A DNA stretch of 34,208 nucleotides from Ferrithrix thermotolerans DSM 19514. Lineage in GTDB: Bacteria > Actinomycetota > Acidimicrobiia > Acidimicrobiales > Ilumatobacteraceae. The position numbers and the translations under genes were made by a program. Where the stretch lies: NCBI GenBank assembly GCA_945862025.1, contig CAMAWU010000010.1, positions 1 to 34,208 on the forward strand, read 5' to 3'. A model generated the notes under the pieces. It did not search any database, was not told the DNA's origin, and saw only the letters and a list, made by a program, of their open reading frames with translations. This document shows, one piece after another, positions 18,045-27,277 of the stretch; position 1 is the first letter of the stretch, and every line of letters begins with the position of its first letter.

Positions 18045-18088
18045 ATATCTAGTTTGCTAGAAAGCTAGTGCTAGCTGACCAGTGCTAG
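18041..18088. repeat. Cluster of six CTAG tetramers in a convergent intergenic region; possible terminator hairpin
   Basis: CTAG at 18041, 18049, 18057, 18064, 18071 and 18085, with a 12-bp palindrome ctagatatctag and stem agctag-tg-ctagct. Confidence 0.55.
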
Positions 18089-18813
18089 GCGCGTCTGGGC
18101 AAGCCAACGCGAACTTGCACGCCACGAGAAAACATCACATTAGGTTCACCGTTGAGCTCTGCTCGTGGCGAATCAAAACCAGCAGCCTGAACGAGTGAGT
18201 CGTCTAGCGAAATAATTTTTGCGCGCTGCAGTAGCCAACGCTCGTGCGAAATTGGTGCATAGCGCAACGCACCTCCGCGAGTCGTCGTATATAAACCCCA
18301 CCGCGCGCTCAAAAATATTTCTAACGGCGACGGTTCGACAATCGGTTCTAAAATTTTTAAGTGAATCTTCGTTTCGGCAATACCCCGCGGCCACCGACGC
18401 ACAACTGATGTATGCAATTCGTCGCCAACACGTTTGTTGCTCGCCTTGCCAAAACAGTAAGGCAATGTATATGTTGTGCGCGCGACAATAGTCGGCAGCA
18501 ACCGATTGATATCCAACGAACAAAACCAAACGCCAGGTATGCCGTTGCGACGGACATAAGTGCGCACATTAACCTCAGGAAAAGATCCGAGATACGGCAC
18601 CCCCGGCAAACCCGGCACGCCAATGCCACGCATCGAAAACGGAATTAGTCCGACCCACGCTGAGCCATCACAAACATCAACTTCAAGACCCGGCGGCAAA
18701 ATGCGCGCAACTTCTTCAACTTTGTAGCGATAGTGAATGTATGCAAGGTCATACCAGCCTTGTTTCATTACCGCGCGTCGCACAGGCTGTGGGCAATCTT
18801 GTGAAGACATCAT
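18085..18813 (-). CDS. DUF2071 (YqjF/acetoacetate decarboxylase-like) protein
   Basis: MKQGWYDLAYIHYRYKVEEVARILPPGLEVDVCDGSAWVGLIPFSMRGI...FPEVNVRTYVRRNGIPGVWFCSLD. Confidence 0.85.
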   Translation of the reverse strand: MMSSQDCPQPVRRAVMKQGWYDLAYIHYRYKVEEVARILPPGLEVDVCDGSAWVGLIPFSMRGIGVPGLPGVPYLGSFPEVNVRTYVRRNGIPGVWFCSLDINRLLPTIVARTTYTLPYCFGKASNKRVGDELHTSVVRRWPRGIAETKIHLKILEPIVEPSPLEIFLSARWGLYTTTRGGALRYAPISHERWLLQRAKIISLDDSLVQAAGFDSPRAELNGEPNVMFSRGVQVRVGLPRRA

Positions 18814-18822
18814 CGCACCTCG

Positions 18823-19269
18823 TTACGACTGAAGAACTTGCAAAATCATTACAGAACACACCACTGCGCGCAACGACCACGCAATTGTGCGCGGCCAATT
18901 CGTCACAACTAGTCGTCGACCAACATCTGCAGTTGGGTTCGCCGCCATTTTTGCATGCAACGGCACAGACACGAAAACCGTGCTACCGAGCGCAACAGCC
19001 AACAAAACCGCACCAATCCAAGGCCAAATAATTTGCACACCTTCTGGTCGACTAATCAGTAGACCCAAAGTTGTGAAACCTTCAACAGCCATCGGTATTG
19101 CCAAGACTTGTCCTGTGCGCCGTTGATGGTCAGTCGCAGCATCAATCGCACGATCAACTGGCACACTCGCCAGCAGTGGATAATGCACCCACTGGACGAA
19201 CCAAATCACACCGGTCATCACACAAGTAGCGACGAAGTTCGCAAGCAAAACTGAATCAATCAAAAACAA
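18823..19269 (-). CDS. Four-TM hypothetical membrane protein
   Basis: 148 aa with hydrophobic segments at regular spacing; VQWVHYPLLASVP resembles DUF1772-like proteins. Confidence 0.65.
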   Translation of the reverse strand: MFLIDSVLLANFVATCVMTGVIWFVQWVHYPLLASVPVDRAIDAATDHQRRTGQVLAIPMAVEGFTTLGLLISRPEGVQIIWPWIGAVLLAVALGSTVFVSVPLHAKMAANPTADVGRRLVVTNWPRTIAWSLRAVVCSVMILQVLQS

Positions 19270-19363
19270 ACCTCAAATAAATCACAACAACACGATATCT
19301 CAAGAGCCAATTGCGGTAACGCTGGTGATTCCATCAATTCGTTTCGCACGTAGCCTGAGGGAG

Positions 19364-20263
19364 ATGAATGATTCGCGCCGAAATTCACAATCGGTGGCAA
19401 ATAGCAAACTTGTCGACACTTCAAATGGTGTTCATCTGCGTACTGTGACATGGGGTACGCGAGAGACACATCAACAGAAACCAATTGTGCTTGTACACGG
19501 ACTGGCGTCGAATGCAATGCTGTGGGAAGGTGCCGCACTCGCGTTGTGCGCACTCGGACATCTCGTTACCGCAGTTGATCTGCGCGGTCACGGACTAAGT
19601 GAAAAACCTGAAACTGGTTATGACATGCAAACGGTGACACAAGATTTAGCCGGAATATTGCGCGAAATTCAACAAGATGGTTTTGTTAATCCAGTCGTCT
19701 GCGGTCAATCGTGGGGCGGCAATGTTGTTCTTGAACTTGCACACAAGTACGCCGAGTTAGTTAGCGGTGTTGTCTGCGTCGATGGCGGATTTCTCGAATT
19801 ACAAAATCATTATCCGCAATGGGACGACTGCGCAGAAGCATTACGCCCGCCAACAATTGTCGGAACGCGCATAGATGATTTTCGAAACTACATGCAACGT
19901 GCTCACCCAAATTGGCCAGAAACCGGAATCAATGGCGCCTTGGCATGCATGGAGAATTTACCCGATGGCACTCTGCGTCCATGGCTAAATCTTGAGCGAC
20001 ACATGATGGTCTTGCGCGGATTATGGGAGCATCATCCAACACATATATATAGCCAGATTTCGGTGCCGGTTTTGTTTGTGCCAGCCGAAGGACCACAAGG
20101 CATTTTTAACGAAACTAAACGCAGTGCCATTGAGCACGCCGAGCAATTAGTGCCCAAGGTCAAGGTTGAATGGTTTAGCCCTGCTGATCATGACTTGCAT
20201 GCCCAACACCCTGAGCGTTTTGCACAGGTTGTGCATGCAGCGATAACCGACGGATTCTTCTGA
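19364..20263 (+). CDS. Alpha/beta hydrolase
   Basis: IVLVHGLASNAMLWEG, VDLRGHGLSEKP, nucleophile elbow CGQSWGGN, catalytic His ADHDLHAQHPE. ORF track start 19325; ATG at 19364 more likely. Confidence 0.85.
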   Translation: MNDSRRNSQSVANSKLVDTSNGVHLRTVTWGTRETHQQKPIVLVHGLASNAMLWEGAALALCALGHLVTAVDLRGHGLSEKPETGYDMQTVTQDLAGILREIQQDGFVNPVVCGQSWGGNVVLELAHKYAELVSGVVCVDGGFLELQNHYPQWDDCAEALRPPTIVGTRIDDFRNYMQRAHPNWPETGINGALACMENLPDGTLRPWLNLERHMMVLRGLWEHHPTHIYSQISVPVLFVPAEGPQGIFNETKRSAIEHAEQLVPKVKVEWFSPADHDLHAQHPERFAQVVHAAITDGFF

Positions 20264-21555
20264 TGACACTGCCACACATTCTTGCCGTAATGGGATCTGG
20301 TGAGACTGCCCCGACGATGGTCACAACACACCGAATGCTTGCGAGCAAACTTCAAAAACCAGCGCGCGCGGTGTTACTTGACACTCCGTATGGATTTCAA
20401 GAAAATGCACCCGAACTTGCAACCAAGGCCGTCGAATATTTTCAAACAAGCATCAACCTCGAACTTGAAGTTGCAGGGCTCACCGAAATAATCGGTGCTG
20501 ACGCGCTTGCCGTTGAGCGCGGACTACAAAAAGTTGCAGATGCTGATTATGTATTTGCTGGTCCTGGATCTCCGACATATGCGTTGCGCCAATGGTCTGG
20601 CACACCACTCGCAGGTTTACTAAATAAAAAACTGCGTGACGGCGGGATCGTGACTTTTGCATCAGCAGCCGCGCTGACGCTGGGTCGGTTTACTTTACCT
20701 GTCTACGAAATTTATAAAGTTGGTGAGGACCCACGCTGGTTAGATGGTCTAAATATCCTCGGCGAAATCGGTGTCAATGTTGCACTGATCCCGCATTACA
20801 ACAATGCCGAAGGCGGACATCACGACACTCGTTTTTGTTATATGGGCGAACGGCGGTTGTCGATGCTTGAACGCGAATTACCAGACGATGTTTATGTTCT
20901 CGGCGTAGATGAACACACCGGAATGGTGATTGATCTTGATGCCGAAACTGTAACTGTGGTCGGCAAAGGTGTCGTCACGATTCGTGTTCATGGCGAATCA
21001 ACGCAGATTACATCAGGTGAAACTTTTTCTGTGGATCGATTGCGTGATCCGGCACAAATAACGGCACGAGATACAAAAAAAGTGGTGACGAGTAAAGCAA
21101 AAACTTCGTCTATGACAACAGTGAGCGGGACACCTGTGGCTGAGGCGCCTGCAATTTTTGACACTAATTTGCGCGAAGCAACTGATCGACTAAATCAAGT
21201 TTTTTCTGAGGCACTTGCTAATTCAGACGCCGACGGAGCAGCCCGAGCAGCACTTGAATTAGACGACGCGATCGCTGGTTGGTCGGGCGACACCTTGCAG
21301 AGTGACGCAACTGATCATGCGCGCGCAGTTTTACGAAGCATGGTCACGCGTTTGGCTGCAGCGGCAACGGGCGGGTTGCGTGACCCACGCGACGTGCTCG
21401 GGCCGTTTGTTCAAGTGTTACTTGACTTGCGCGCTCAGGTGCGAAGCGATAAACGGTTTGATTTGTCTGACATTATTCGCGACCGTCTGGCCGCAATTAA
21501 TGTTGAAGTTCGCGACACACCAGAGGGTGCACAGTGGGGATTTCGAACTAGCTAA
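20263..21555 (+). CDS. Peptidase S51/cyanophycinase-like (class I GAT-like) domain fused to a cysteinyl-tRNA synthetase C-terminal-like domain
   Basis: N-terminus LAVMGSGETAPTMV...FAGPGSPTYALRQW...TFASAAALTLG...IPHYNNAEGG. C-terminus VQVLLDLRAQVRSDKRFDLSDIIRDRLAAINVEVRDTPEGAQWGF resembles the CysRS C-terminus. TGATG coupling with the upstream hydrolase. Confidence 0.75.
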   Translation: MTLPHILAVMGSGETAPTMVTTHRMLASKLQKPARAVLLDTPYGFQENAPELATKAVEYFQTSINLELEVAGLTEIIGADALAVERGLQKVADADYVFAGPGSPTYALRQWSGTPLAGLLNKKLRDGGIVTFASAAALTLGRFTLPVYEIYKVGEDPRWLDGLNILGEIGVNVALIPHYNNAEGGHHDTRFCYMGERRLSMLERELPDDVYVLGVDEHTGMVIDLDAETVTVVGKGVVTIRVHGESTQITSGETFSVDRLRDPAQITARDTKKVVTSKAKTSSMTTVSGTPVAEAPAIFDTNLREATDRLNQVFSEALANSDADGAARAALELDDAIAGWSGDTLQSDATDHARAVLRSMVTRLAAAATGGLRDPRDVLGPFVQVLLDLRAQVRSDKRFDLSDIIRDRLAAINVEVRDTPEGAQWGFRTS

Positions 21556-21567
21556 TTAGCGCGCGAA

Positions 21568-22419
21568 TTAAAGATGTCCGAGCGAAGCCATCTTGGCACG
21601 GTTTCTTGTGCCAGCAATTGCATAAACAATTACAAACACAAATGCATCAAGCAAAATGATTGTCGCACTTGCCGAAGTATCTAAGTGATAACTCAAATTC
21701 ATGCCGACGAAACAAGTTACAGCGCCAATGATCGGTGAGATCCACAACATCCTTGAGAAACTATTTGTAGTCATGCGAGCAGATGCTGCAGGGATAACCA
21801 ATAAAGCCGAAATTAAAAGTGTGCCGATCACTCGCATCGTCACCAAAATTGTTAACGAGATCATCGCCAGCAATACAGCCTCGACCAATGACACTCGCAC
21901 ATTACTGACTTGAGCAACATCGCGATCAAAAGTCGAGAAGAGCAATTTGCGATAACCGAGCACGACTACTGCTAGTCCGAGTAGCGCAACCGACGCGACT
22001 GCATAGATATCAACGACTTTCACTCCAAGCACGCTGCCGAACAAAACTGCTTCAATACTTTTTGACGCTTGACCATAGCGATTCATCAATGCGAGCCCGA
22101 GTGCAAACGAAGCCGTAGTCACGACGCCAATCGCGGCATCGGCACCAATCACGCGTCGACGAGCAACTCGGGCGATGAGCAAACCAGAAACAATGCCCCA
22201 GATACCTGCGCCCAAAAAATAATTCACTTTCATCACCGCGCTGGCTGCGGCTCCACCAAAAACCGCGTGGGATAAACCATGTCCGATATAACTCATGCCA
22301 CGCAGAATCACGAATACACCGAGCAAACCGCACAATGCTCCAGCGATCGTTGCCACGACTAGTCCGTTGCGAAAGAATTGGAACCCGTACGGCTCAAAAA
22401 TGTCAAGAGCAAGAATCAT
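21568..22419 (-). CDS. Metal (Zn/Mn) ABC transporter permease
   Basis: ZnuB/MntB family: GALCGLLGVFVILRGMSYIGHGLSHAVFGGAA...VIGTLLISALLVIPAASARM. Confidence 0.9.
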   Translation of the reverse strand: MILALDIFEPYGFQFFRNGLVVATIAGALCGLLGVFVILRGMSYIGHGLSHAVFGGAAASAVMKVNYFLGAGIWGIVSGLLIARVARRRVIGADAAIGVVTTASFALGLALMNRYGQASKSIEAVLFGSVLGVKVVDIYAVASVALLGLAVVVLGYRKLLFSTFDRDVAQVSNVRVSLVEAVLLAMISLTILVTMRVIGTLLISALLVIPAASARMTTNSFSRMLWISPIIGAVTCFVGMNLSYHLDTSASATIILLDAFVFVIVYAIAGTRNRAKMASLGHL

Positions 22420-23207
22420 TTGCCCTCTCCACGCATCGCCACCCGACCGTGATCAATCACGATTGGCATTCCGCCATGTTCAAGAACTTCCATTGGTGCG
22501 CCGTAAGTTGCTTCAAGAACTTTTGAAGTAAGTACCTCACGTGGGCTACCGTCAGCGAGCACGGTCTTATTGAAGCAAACCAAACGCGGAAGATGAGCCG
22601 CCAAACCATTCAAGTCATGCGTCGTTAACAAAATCGTCAGACCCTCGGCATGCAGATCGGCAAGAAGATGCAAAATCTCATGTCGTGTGCGGACGTCGAC
22701 ACCCGCGGTGGGTTCGTCCAAAACTAAAATATCGGGCTGACAGAACATCGCCCGAGCAAGAAACACGCGTTGCTGTTGCCCACCAGATAGTTCGCGAATG
22801 TGACGATGTGCCACATCGGCGATACCGAGTTTCTCGAGAACTTCTCGCACAGCGGTGCGTTCTTGAATTGTGATTCGTGGCCACCATTTTGTTTTTGAGC
22901 GAGTCATCACGATGACCTCTTCAACGGTCACAGGAAAGTACCAGTCAACGGTTTCAATTTGCGGGACATAGCCAATCGTCAGTTCGGGCTGAACAGTGAT
23001 TGAACCGTGGGCAACTGGTTGCGAGCCAATTATTGCTTTGAGCAAAGTTGTTTTGCCCGAACCCGACGGGCCGACGATGCCGACAAATTCTCGGCGATTA
23101 ATATTTAGATATACGTCGTGCAATACAGGTGAGTTTCCATATGTGCACGAAACATGCTCACACGCAATCAACGGGCTATCAGTTTTACTGAGGATACTTT
23201 GCCTCAT
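22416..23207 (-). CDS. Metal (Zn/Mn) ABC transporter ATP-binding protein
   Basis: GPSGSGKTTLLKAI, LSGGQQQRVFLARAM, ILVLDEPTAGVD; 4-bp overlap with permease. Confidence 0.9.
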   Translation of the reverse strand: MRQSILSKTDSPLIACEHVSCTYGNSPVLHDVYLNINRREFVGIVGPSGSGKTTLLKAIIGSQPVAHGSITVQPELTIGYVPQIETVDWYFPVTVEEVIVMTRSKTKWWPRITIQERTAVREVLEKLGIADVAHRHIRELSGGQQQRVFLARAMFCQPDILVLDEPTAGVDVRTRHEILHLLADLHAEGLTILLTTHDLNGLAAHLPRLVCFNKTVLADGSPREVLTSKVLEATYGAPMEVLEHGGMPIVIDHGRVAMRGEGK

Positions 23208-24210
23208 CTTTTACTACGTCCCGTACATCGAGCGATTTCAACGCCGAAGCATCACCACCTAACGCCTCAACAATTATTACAAAATTAAAACGCATCAAAC
23301 CGAGCCAAGAGTGTTCTTGGTCGCCGGGTTCGCCAATCAAATCATCATCACGCAGAACATCGACATATCGCACACCAGTTTCGGCACCGATTTGTTGAAG
23401 CACAGTTGACGGAAACACTTCGCTACCAAAAATAGCTTTGACCTTTTGACTTTTCACTTGCAGGATAAGTCCACCGATTTCTTTGGGAGTCGGCTCGTCG
23501 AAGGAAGAAGGTTGAATTGCGCCGATAACCGTGTAGCCATAATTATTTGCAAAGTAAGCGTATGCATCATGATAAGTGAGCAGTTTGCGCTGATCTTCCG
23601 GAATAGTTGCAGTAGCAACCGTTATTGCTTGGTCAAGCGCATCTATTTTTATAGCGAACGCAGAAAAGTTGCTCTCGTAAATCACCGCATTTGATGGATC
23701 TCGCCGCACGAGCACATCTCGCACAACCTGCGCATATTGTTTTGCCATCAGCGGATTTGTCCATAAATGCGGGTTTGGTTTGCCGCCTTCTTTAGGAAAT
23801 GAGAAGTCATAAATATATTCAGACACGGGCAAAATTTCAGTACCAAGTTCGCAGACATTTGCAGACTCTTTTAGATTTGCCATTGCAAGATCTTTAGTCG
23901 GTTCTTCAAGCACTAAACCGTTGATGAAAATGATGTCTGCAGACTCAAGTGATACTGCGTCACTTGGCTTGGGCTCAAAAGTATGCGAGTTCGTGCCCTC
24001 TGGAACGATGCCTTTAATAACTGTCGATGTGCCGCCAGCGATATTGGCAACAATGCTCGTAATCGGCGCAACAGTTGTTGCAATATTCAGCGTTCGACCA
24101 TTTACGACATCACCTAATTCGCATCCAATGTTCTGGCTTGATGAAACTTTTTCTGCAGGCGAACAACCTGCCACTAACGCCAAACCCAATACAAAACGAC
24201 TTATTTTCAC
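23185..24210 (-). CDS. Metal (Zn/Mn) ABC transporter substrate-binding lipoprotein (ZnuA/TroA family)
   Basis: LALVAGCSPAEKV lipobox, TTVAPITSIVANIAGG, GTNSHTFEPKPSDAVSLESADIIFINGLVLE, NPHLWTNPLMAKQYAQ, YHDAYAYFANNYG. Confidence 0.88.
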   Translation of the reverse strand: MKISRFVLGLALVAGCSPAEKVSSSQNIGCELGDVVNGRTLNIATTVAPITSIVANIAGGTSTVIKGIVPEGTNSHTFEPKPSDAVSLESADIIFINGLVLEEPTKDLAMANLKESANVCELGTEILPVSEYIYDFSFPKEGGKPNPHLWTNPLMAKQYAQVVRDVLVRRDPSNAVIYESNFSAFAIKIDALDQAITVATATIPEDQRKLLTYHDAYAYFANNYGYTVIGAIQPSSFDEPTPKEIGGLILQVKSQKVKAIFGSEVFPSTVLQQIGAETGVRYVDVLRDDDLIGEPGDQEHSWLGLMRFNFVIIVEALGGDASALKSLDVRDVVKDEAKYPQ

Positions 24211-25172
24211 AATTCCACACCATCAGCACTTCGTGAAGAAACTACTTGATCAAGAATTTGTGCGACTCGTAACGAATCAGCCAGCGGCATCACCCACCCC
24301 GAATTTGTCGCAACACTTTCACTAACTTGTTGAATCATCTCGACGAACGCATCAACTGAATCAAAATATTCAATGTGGCCATTGATTTGCAGCGAACTTG
24401 TTTCACGCCATGTCGAAAAAGATTCTCCACTTGCTGTGACCAAACTTCCAGCAGAACCAAGAATTTCAAATTTCTGTGGAGCATCGATTTCAAATGAACT
24501 CAACGAGTGCACTTTAATTTTGCCGTTGATTGTCGCCTTGACATCTGTAGTCAAATCAATTTTGGTTGGGCCAAGTTTTCTCTCGACAGTATTGATCTTC
24601 AGATCTTTCGCACCGTTTGTTAACGCGACCCATGCATTGGACTGATAGCAACCAATATCAAGTAATGCCCCACCACCAAGTGCTGGGTCAAGTCGATAAT
24701 TTTCAGTCATTTCTGATTTAAAGGTGAACTGCGACTCAATTGATGCGAGATCGCCGATTGCGCCAGATTCGACTAATTCTATGATGCGTTTAAACCGCGG
24801 GTGCCAGCGAGTCCAAACTGCTTCAACTAAAAGTCGATTACAACGTTGCGCACACTCAATCATTTTCTGAACTTCGATTGCGTTCAGACCAAGTGGTTTC
24901 TCACACAGCACATGTTTGCCTGCTTCAAGTGATTTCGTTACCCATTCAAGATGCTGATGGTTGGCGAGACTTATATAAACAACTTCGATTTGTGGATCAT
25001 CTAACAACTGTTGGTAAGAGTCGTAAACATTTTGTGGTTCGAACTTTGCTGAGCGGGCTCTATCACGACTTGCTACACCAAAAAGTTGCGCATTATTGGC
25101 AGCGTGAACGGCTGGCGCTGTAGCCCTATTGGCAATCCACCCAGCGCCAAGAAATCCCCACTTAATTGTCAC
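24207..25172 (-). CDS. Gfo/Idh/MocA-family oxidoreductase
   Basis: KWGFLGAGWIANRATAPAV, VLCEKPLGLNAIEVQKMIE, GGGALLDIGCYQSNAW. Confidence 0.88.
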   Translation of the reverse strand: MTIKWGFLGAGWIANRATAPAVHAANNAQLFGVASRDRARSAKFEPQNVYDSYQQLLDDPQIEVVYISLANHQHLEWVTKSLEAGKHVLCEKPLGLNAIEVQKMIECAQRCNRLLVEAVWTRWHPRFKRIIELVESGAIGDLASIESQFTFKSEMTENYRLDPALGGGALLDIGCYQSNAWVALTNGAKDLKINTVERKLGPTKIDLTTDVKATINGKIKVHSLSSFEIDAPQKFEILGSAGSLVTASGESFSTWRETSSLQINGHIEYFDSVDAFVEMIQQVSESVATNSGWVMPLADSLRVAQILDQVVSSRSADGVEL

Positions 25173-26221
25173 TACAAAACCGAACGAGACGAACTAGACG
25201 AGCGCATTTGTAGAACCACAGGAATTGCGTTGCTCCTCGCCGAAGATTCTGCTGCTTGCATAATCGCGACAACATTACGTGACTGCATTGCACTGACCGA
25301 CATCGGCGTACCACTCGTAAGATAGTCAACTATTGACCTGTGAAATTCAAATTCGTCTAATTTTTTGGGTTCAATAATTTGCGAGGTGCCGTCGTGGCGA
25401 TGCAAAGTTAAAATCGCTGGAAGGTCGGCAACTGCTGGCTCTGCTTGTGGGTTCCAATTTGCGACAATCGCACCGAGTGTGCCCAGAACATAAAACTTCG
25501 GCTTTCGTGCCGCCGCTAAATCTGAGTGAACAAAAGTTGCCTGCTTACCAGTTGTGAAAGTAATCGTCACTTGTGCATGGTCTGCATTTGTTGCATGCGT
25601 CCACACTCGTTTATGGTTCTGCCCACTGACATGCGCAACATCATCGTTGATGATGTTCAAAATCTGATCAATGAAGTGACTGCCCCAGTCGAAAATTGCG
25701 CCACCAGAAACAACTGAGTCAGAGTGCCAGTAGTCGCACGGCCTCGAGTATCCGCCGACGAAAGTATCGAACTGATAAACCTCACCGATTGCGCCGGACA
25801 AAATCTGCGAACGCATCGTGACGAAATCAGAATCAAACCGACGATTCTGATAAACAACAAGTAACAAATTTTTATCGAGTGACAATTGAATTAGTTGATC
25901 ACATTCGTCTGTCGTAAGAGCCATTGGCTTTTCGAGCACAACATGAATTCCGCGCTCGAGAGATTGTTTGGCCCAGTGAAAGTGGCTATTAGGCGGAGTA
26001 GAAATTACTACTAAGTCAATCAACCCAGAATCAAGCATCTCATTTGCGTCGCTGAAGCCAACAAAATCTGGTGCAACTTCTCGGGCAGCGACAATTCGCT
26101 CGGGTTTCGTGTCACAAACGGCAGCGAGTATTAATCCACTCGTATTTTGAACAGCCATGTTGTGCTCAGAGCCGATCGCGCCATAGGCGAGTAAACCGAC
26201 TCGAATTGGTTTAGTGCTCAT
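25172..26221 (-). CDS. Gfo/Idh/MocA-family oxidoreductase
   Basis: RVGLLAYGAIGSEHNMAVQNTSGLILAAVCD, VLEKPMALTTDECDQLI, SGGAIFDWGSHFIDQ. Confidence 0.88.
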   Translation of the reverse strand: MSTKPIRVGLLAYGAIGSEHNMAVQNTSGLILAAVCDTKPERIVAAREVAPDFVGFSDANEMLDSGLIDLVVISTPPNSHFHWAKQSLERGIHVVLEKPMALTTDECDQLIQLSLDKNLLLVVYQNRRFDSDFVTMRSQILSGAIGEVYQFDTFVGGYSRPCDYWHSDSVVSGGAIFDWGSHFIDQILNIINDDVAHVSGQNHKRVWTHATNADHAQVTITFTTGKQATFVHSDLAAARKPKFYVLGTLGAIVANWNPQAEPAVADLPAILTLHRHDGTSQIIEPKKLDEFEFHRSIVDYLTSGTPMSVSAMQSRNVVAIMQAAESSARSNAIPVVLQMRSSSSSRSVL

Positions 26222-26286
26222 CGTCGAAACAACTGTATTCTGACGACTGATGCATCACACACAAACCGCACCGTTGATCAACCAAA

Positions 26287-27231
26287 GTGACGAAAATGAC
26301 TAGTTCTTCAAACACAACGCCGTCTGGCGCGACTTTGAGTGGCTCGAGTTCAAGTGCCGCGACGCAGTGGCAGGCGCTGAGCGCACAGGCGTCATTGGCG
26401 TCGCACCGATTAGTTGGCTGGATCTATTGGGACCCCGAAGCAATTGCGCGGTACACCAAACTTGGCGTCGAAAATGGCTTTGGCTATTACATCGCCACTC
26501 GTTGTGCGCCTCTTGCAAGTGCTGGCGATGAAGTTGTGATCGCAGCGTGCTATTCAATTCATGCCGACTTTATTCGTCTGGCATTAAAACTCGCTCGTGA
26601 AAATACAACTTTTGCAGATGCATACCGCGTGCGCAATGAAGCCGTCGAACTCGGACTTGAAGAATTCGTGCCACAACTAGTCAATGAACTCGGAGCAATG
26701 GCGAGCGATCTATGGCAAGCAGCCGATTCATTGCCGATGTCGGCGCGGGTTTTATATTCGGCGCATCGTAGTTGGTCCCGTTACGAAAATCAGCCAGCAC
26801 TTTCTGCGTGGCTGGCAATTAATTGCATTCGCGAATGGCGCGGCGACACTCACTGGGCTGTTCTTGCCGCGCACGATGTCAACGGCGTGCAAGCAGGATT
26901 ATTGCATGATGCATTTTTGGGATATCCAGGCGACTGGATTCCGCGAAGTCGTGGTGCCAACGATGCGCAACTTAAAGAGGCATGGGATTCACTTGAACAG
27001 CGCGGCTTTGTCACTGAGCAAAAAGTTAACGCAAAAGGTCTACAGTTCCGACAACAGCTTGAAGATCTCACCGATCAGCTCAGCGAACGCGCGTGGCGAA
27101 ACCTCGGAGAAACGAAAACTCGCAAGTTCTGCGATCTCGTGATGCCCCACAGCCAAACATTGTTATCGCGCATCGACAAAACCGCGGGAGAAAATTGGAT
27201 GCCTGCCGCACGCGACTCGCGCCGCAAATAA
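26287..27231 (+). CDS. SCO6745-family (SalK-like) protein
   Basis: GWIYWDPEAIARYTKLGVENGFGYYIATRCAPL... and AWDSLEQRGFVTEQKVNAKGLQFRQQLEDLTDQL match this actinobacterial family. ATG 26296 is an alternative start. Confidence 0.7.
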   Translation: MTKMTSSSNTTPSGATLSGSSSSAATQWQALSAQASLASHRLVGWIYWDPEAIARYTKLGVENGFGYYIATRCAPLASAGDEVVIAACYSIHADFIRLALKLARENTTFADAYRVRNEAVELGLEEFVPQLVNELGAMASDLWQAADSLPMSARVLYSAHRSWSRYENQPALSAWLAINCIREWRGDTHWAVLAAHDVNGVQAGLLHDAFLGYPGDWIPRSRGANDAQLKEAWDSLEQRGFVTEQKVNAKGLQFRQQLEDLTDQLSERAWRNLGETKTRKFCDLVMPHSQTLLSRIDKTAGENWMPAARDSRRK

Positions 27232-27277
27232 CCTTCAGCGCAGACGATGCAAACGGTGCACGCCGCAAGCAGTGAAA

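Noticed and set aside
26222-26286. Possible Zur/MntR operator in the gap upstream of the MocA-metal ABC operon
   Set aside because: I looked for an inverted repeat of the expected type and did not find a convincing one by eye.
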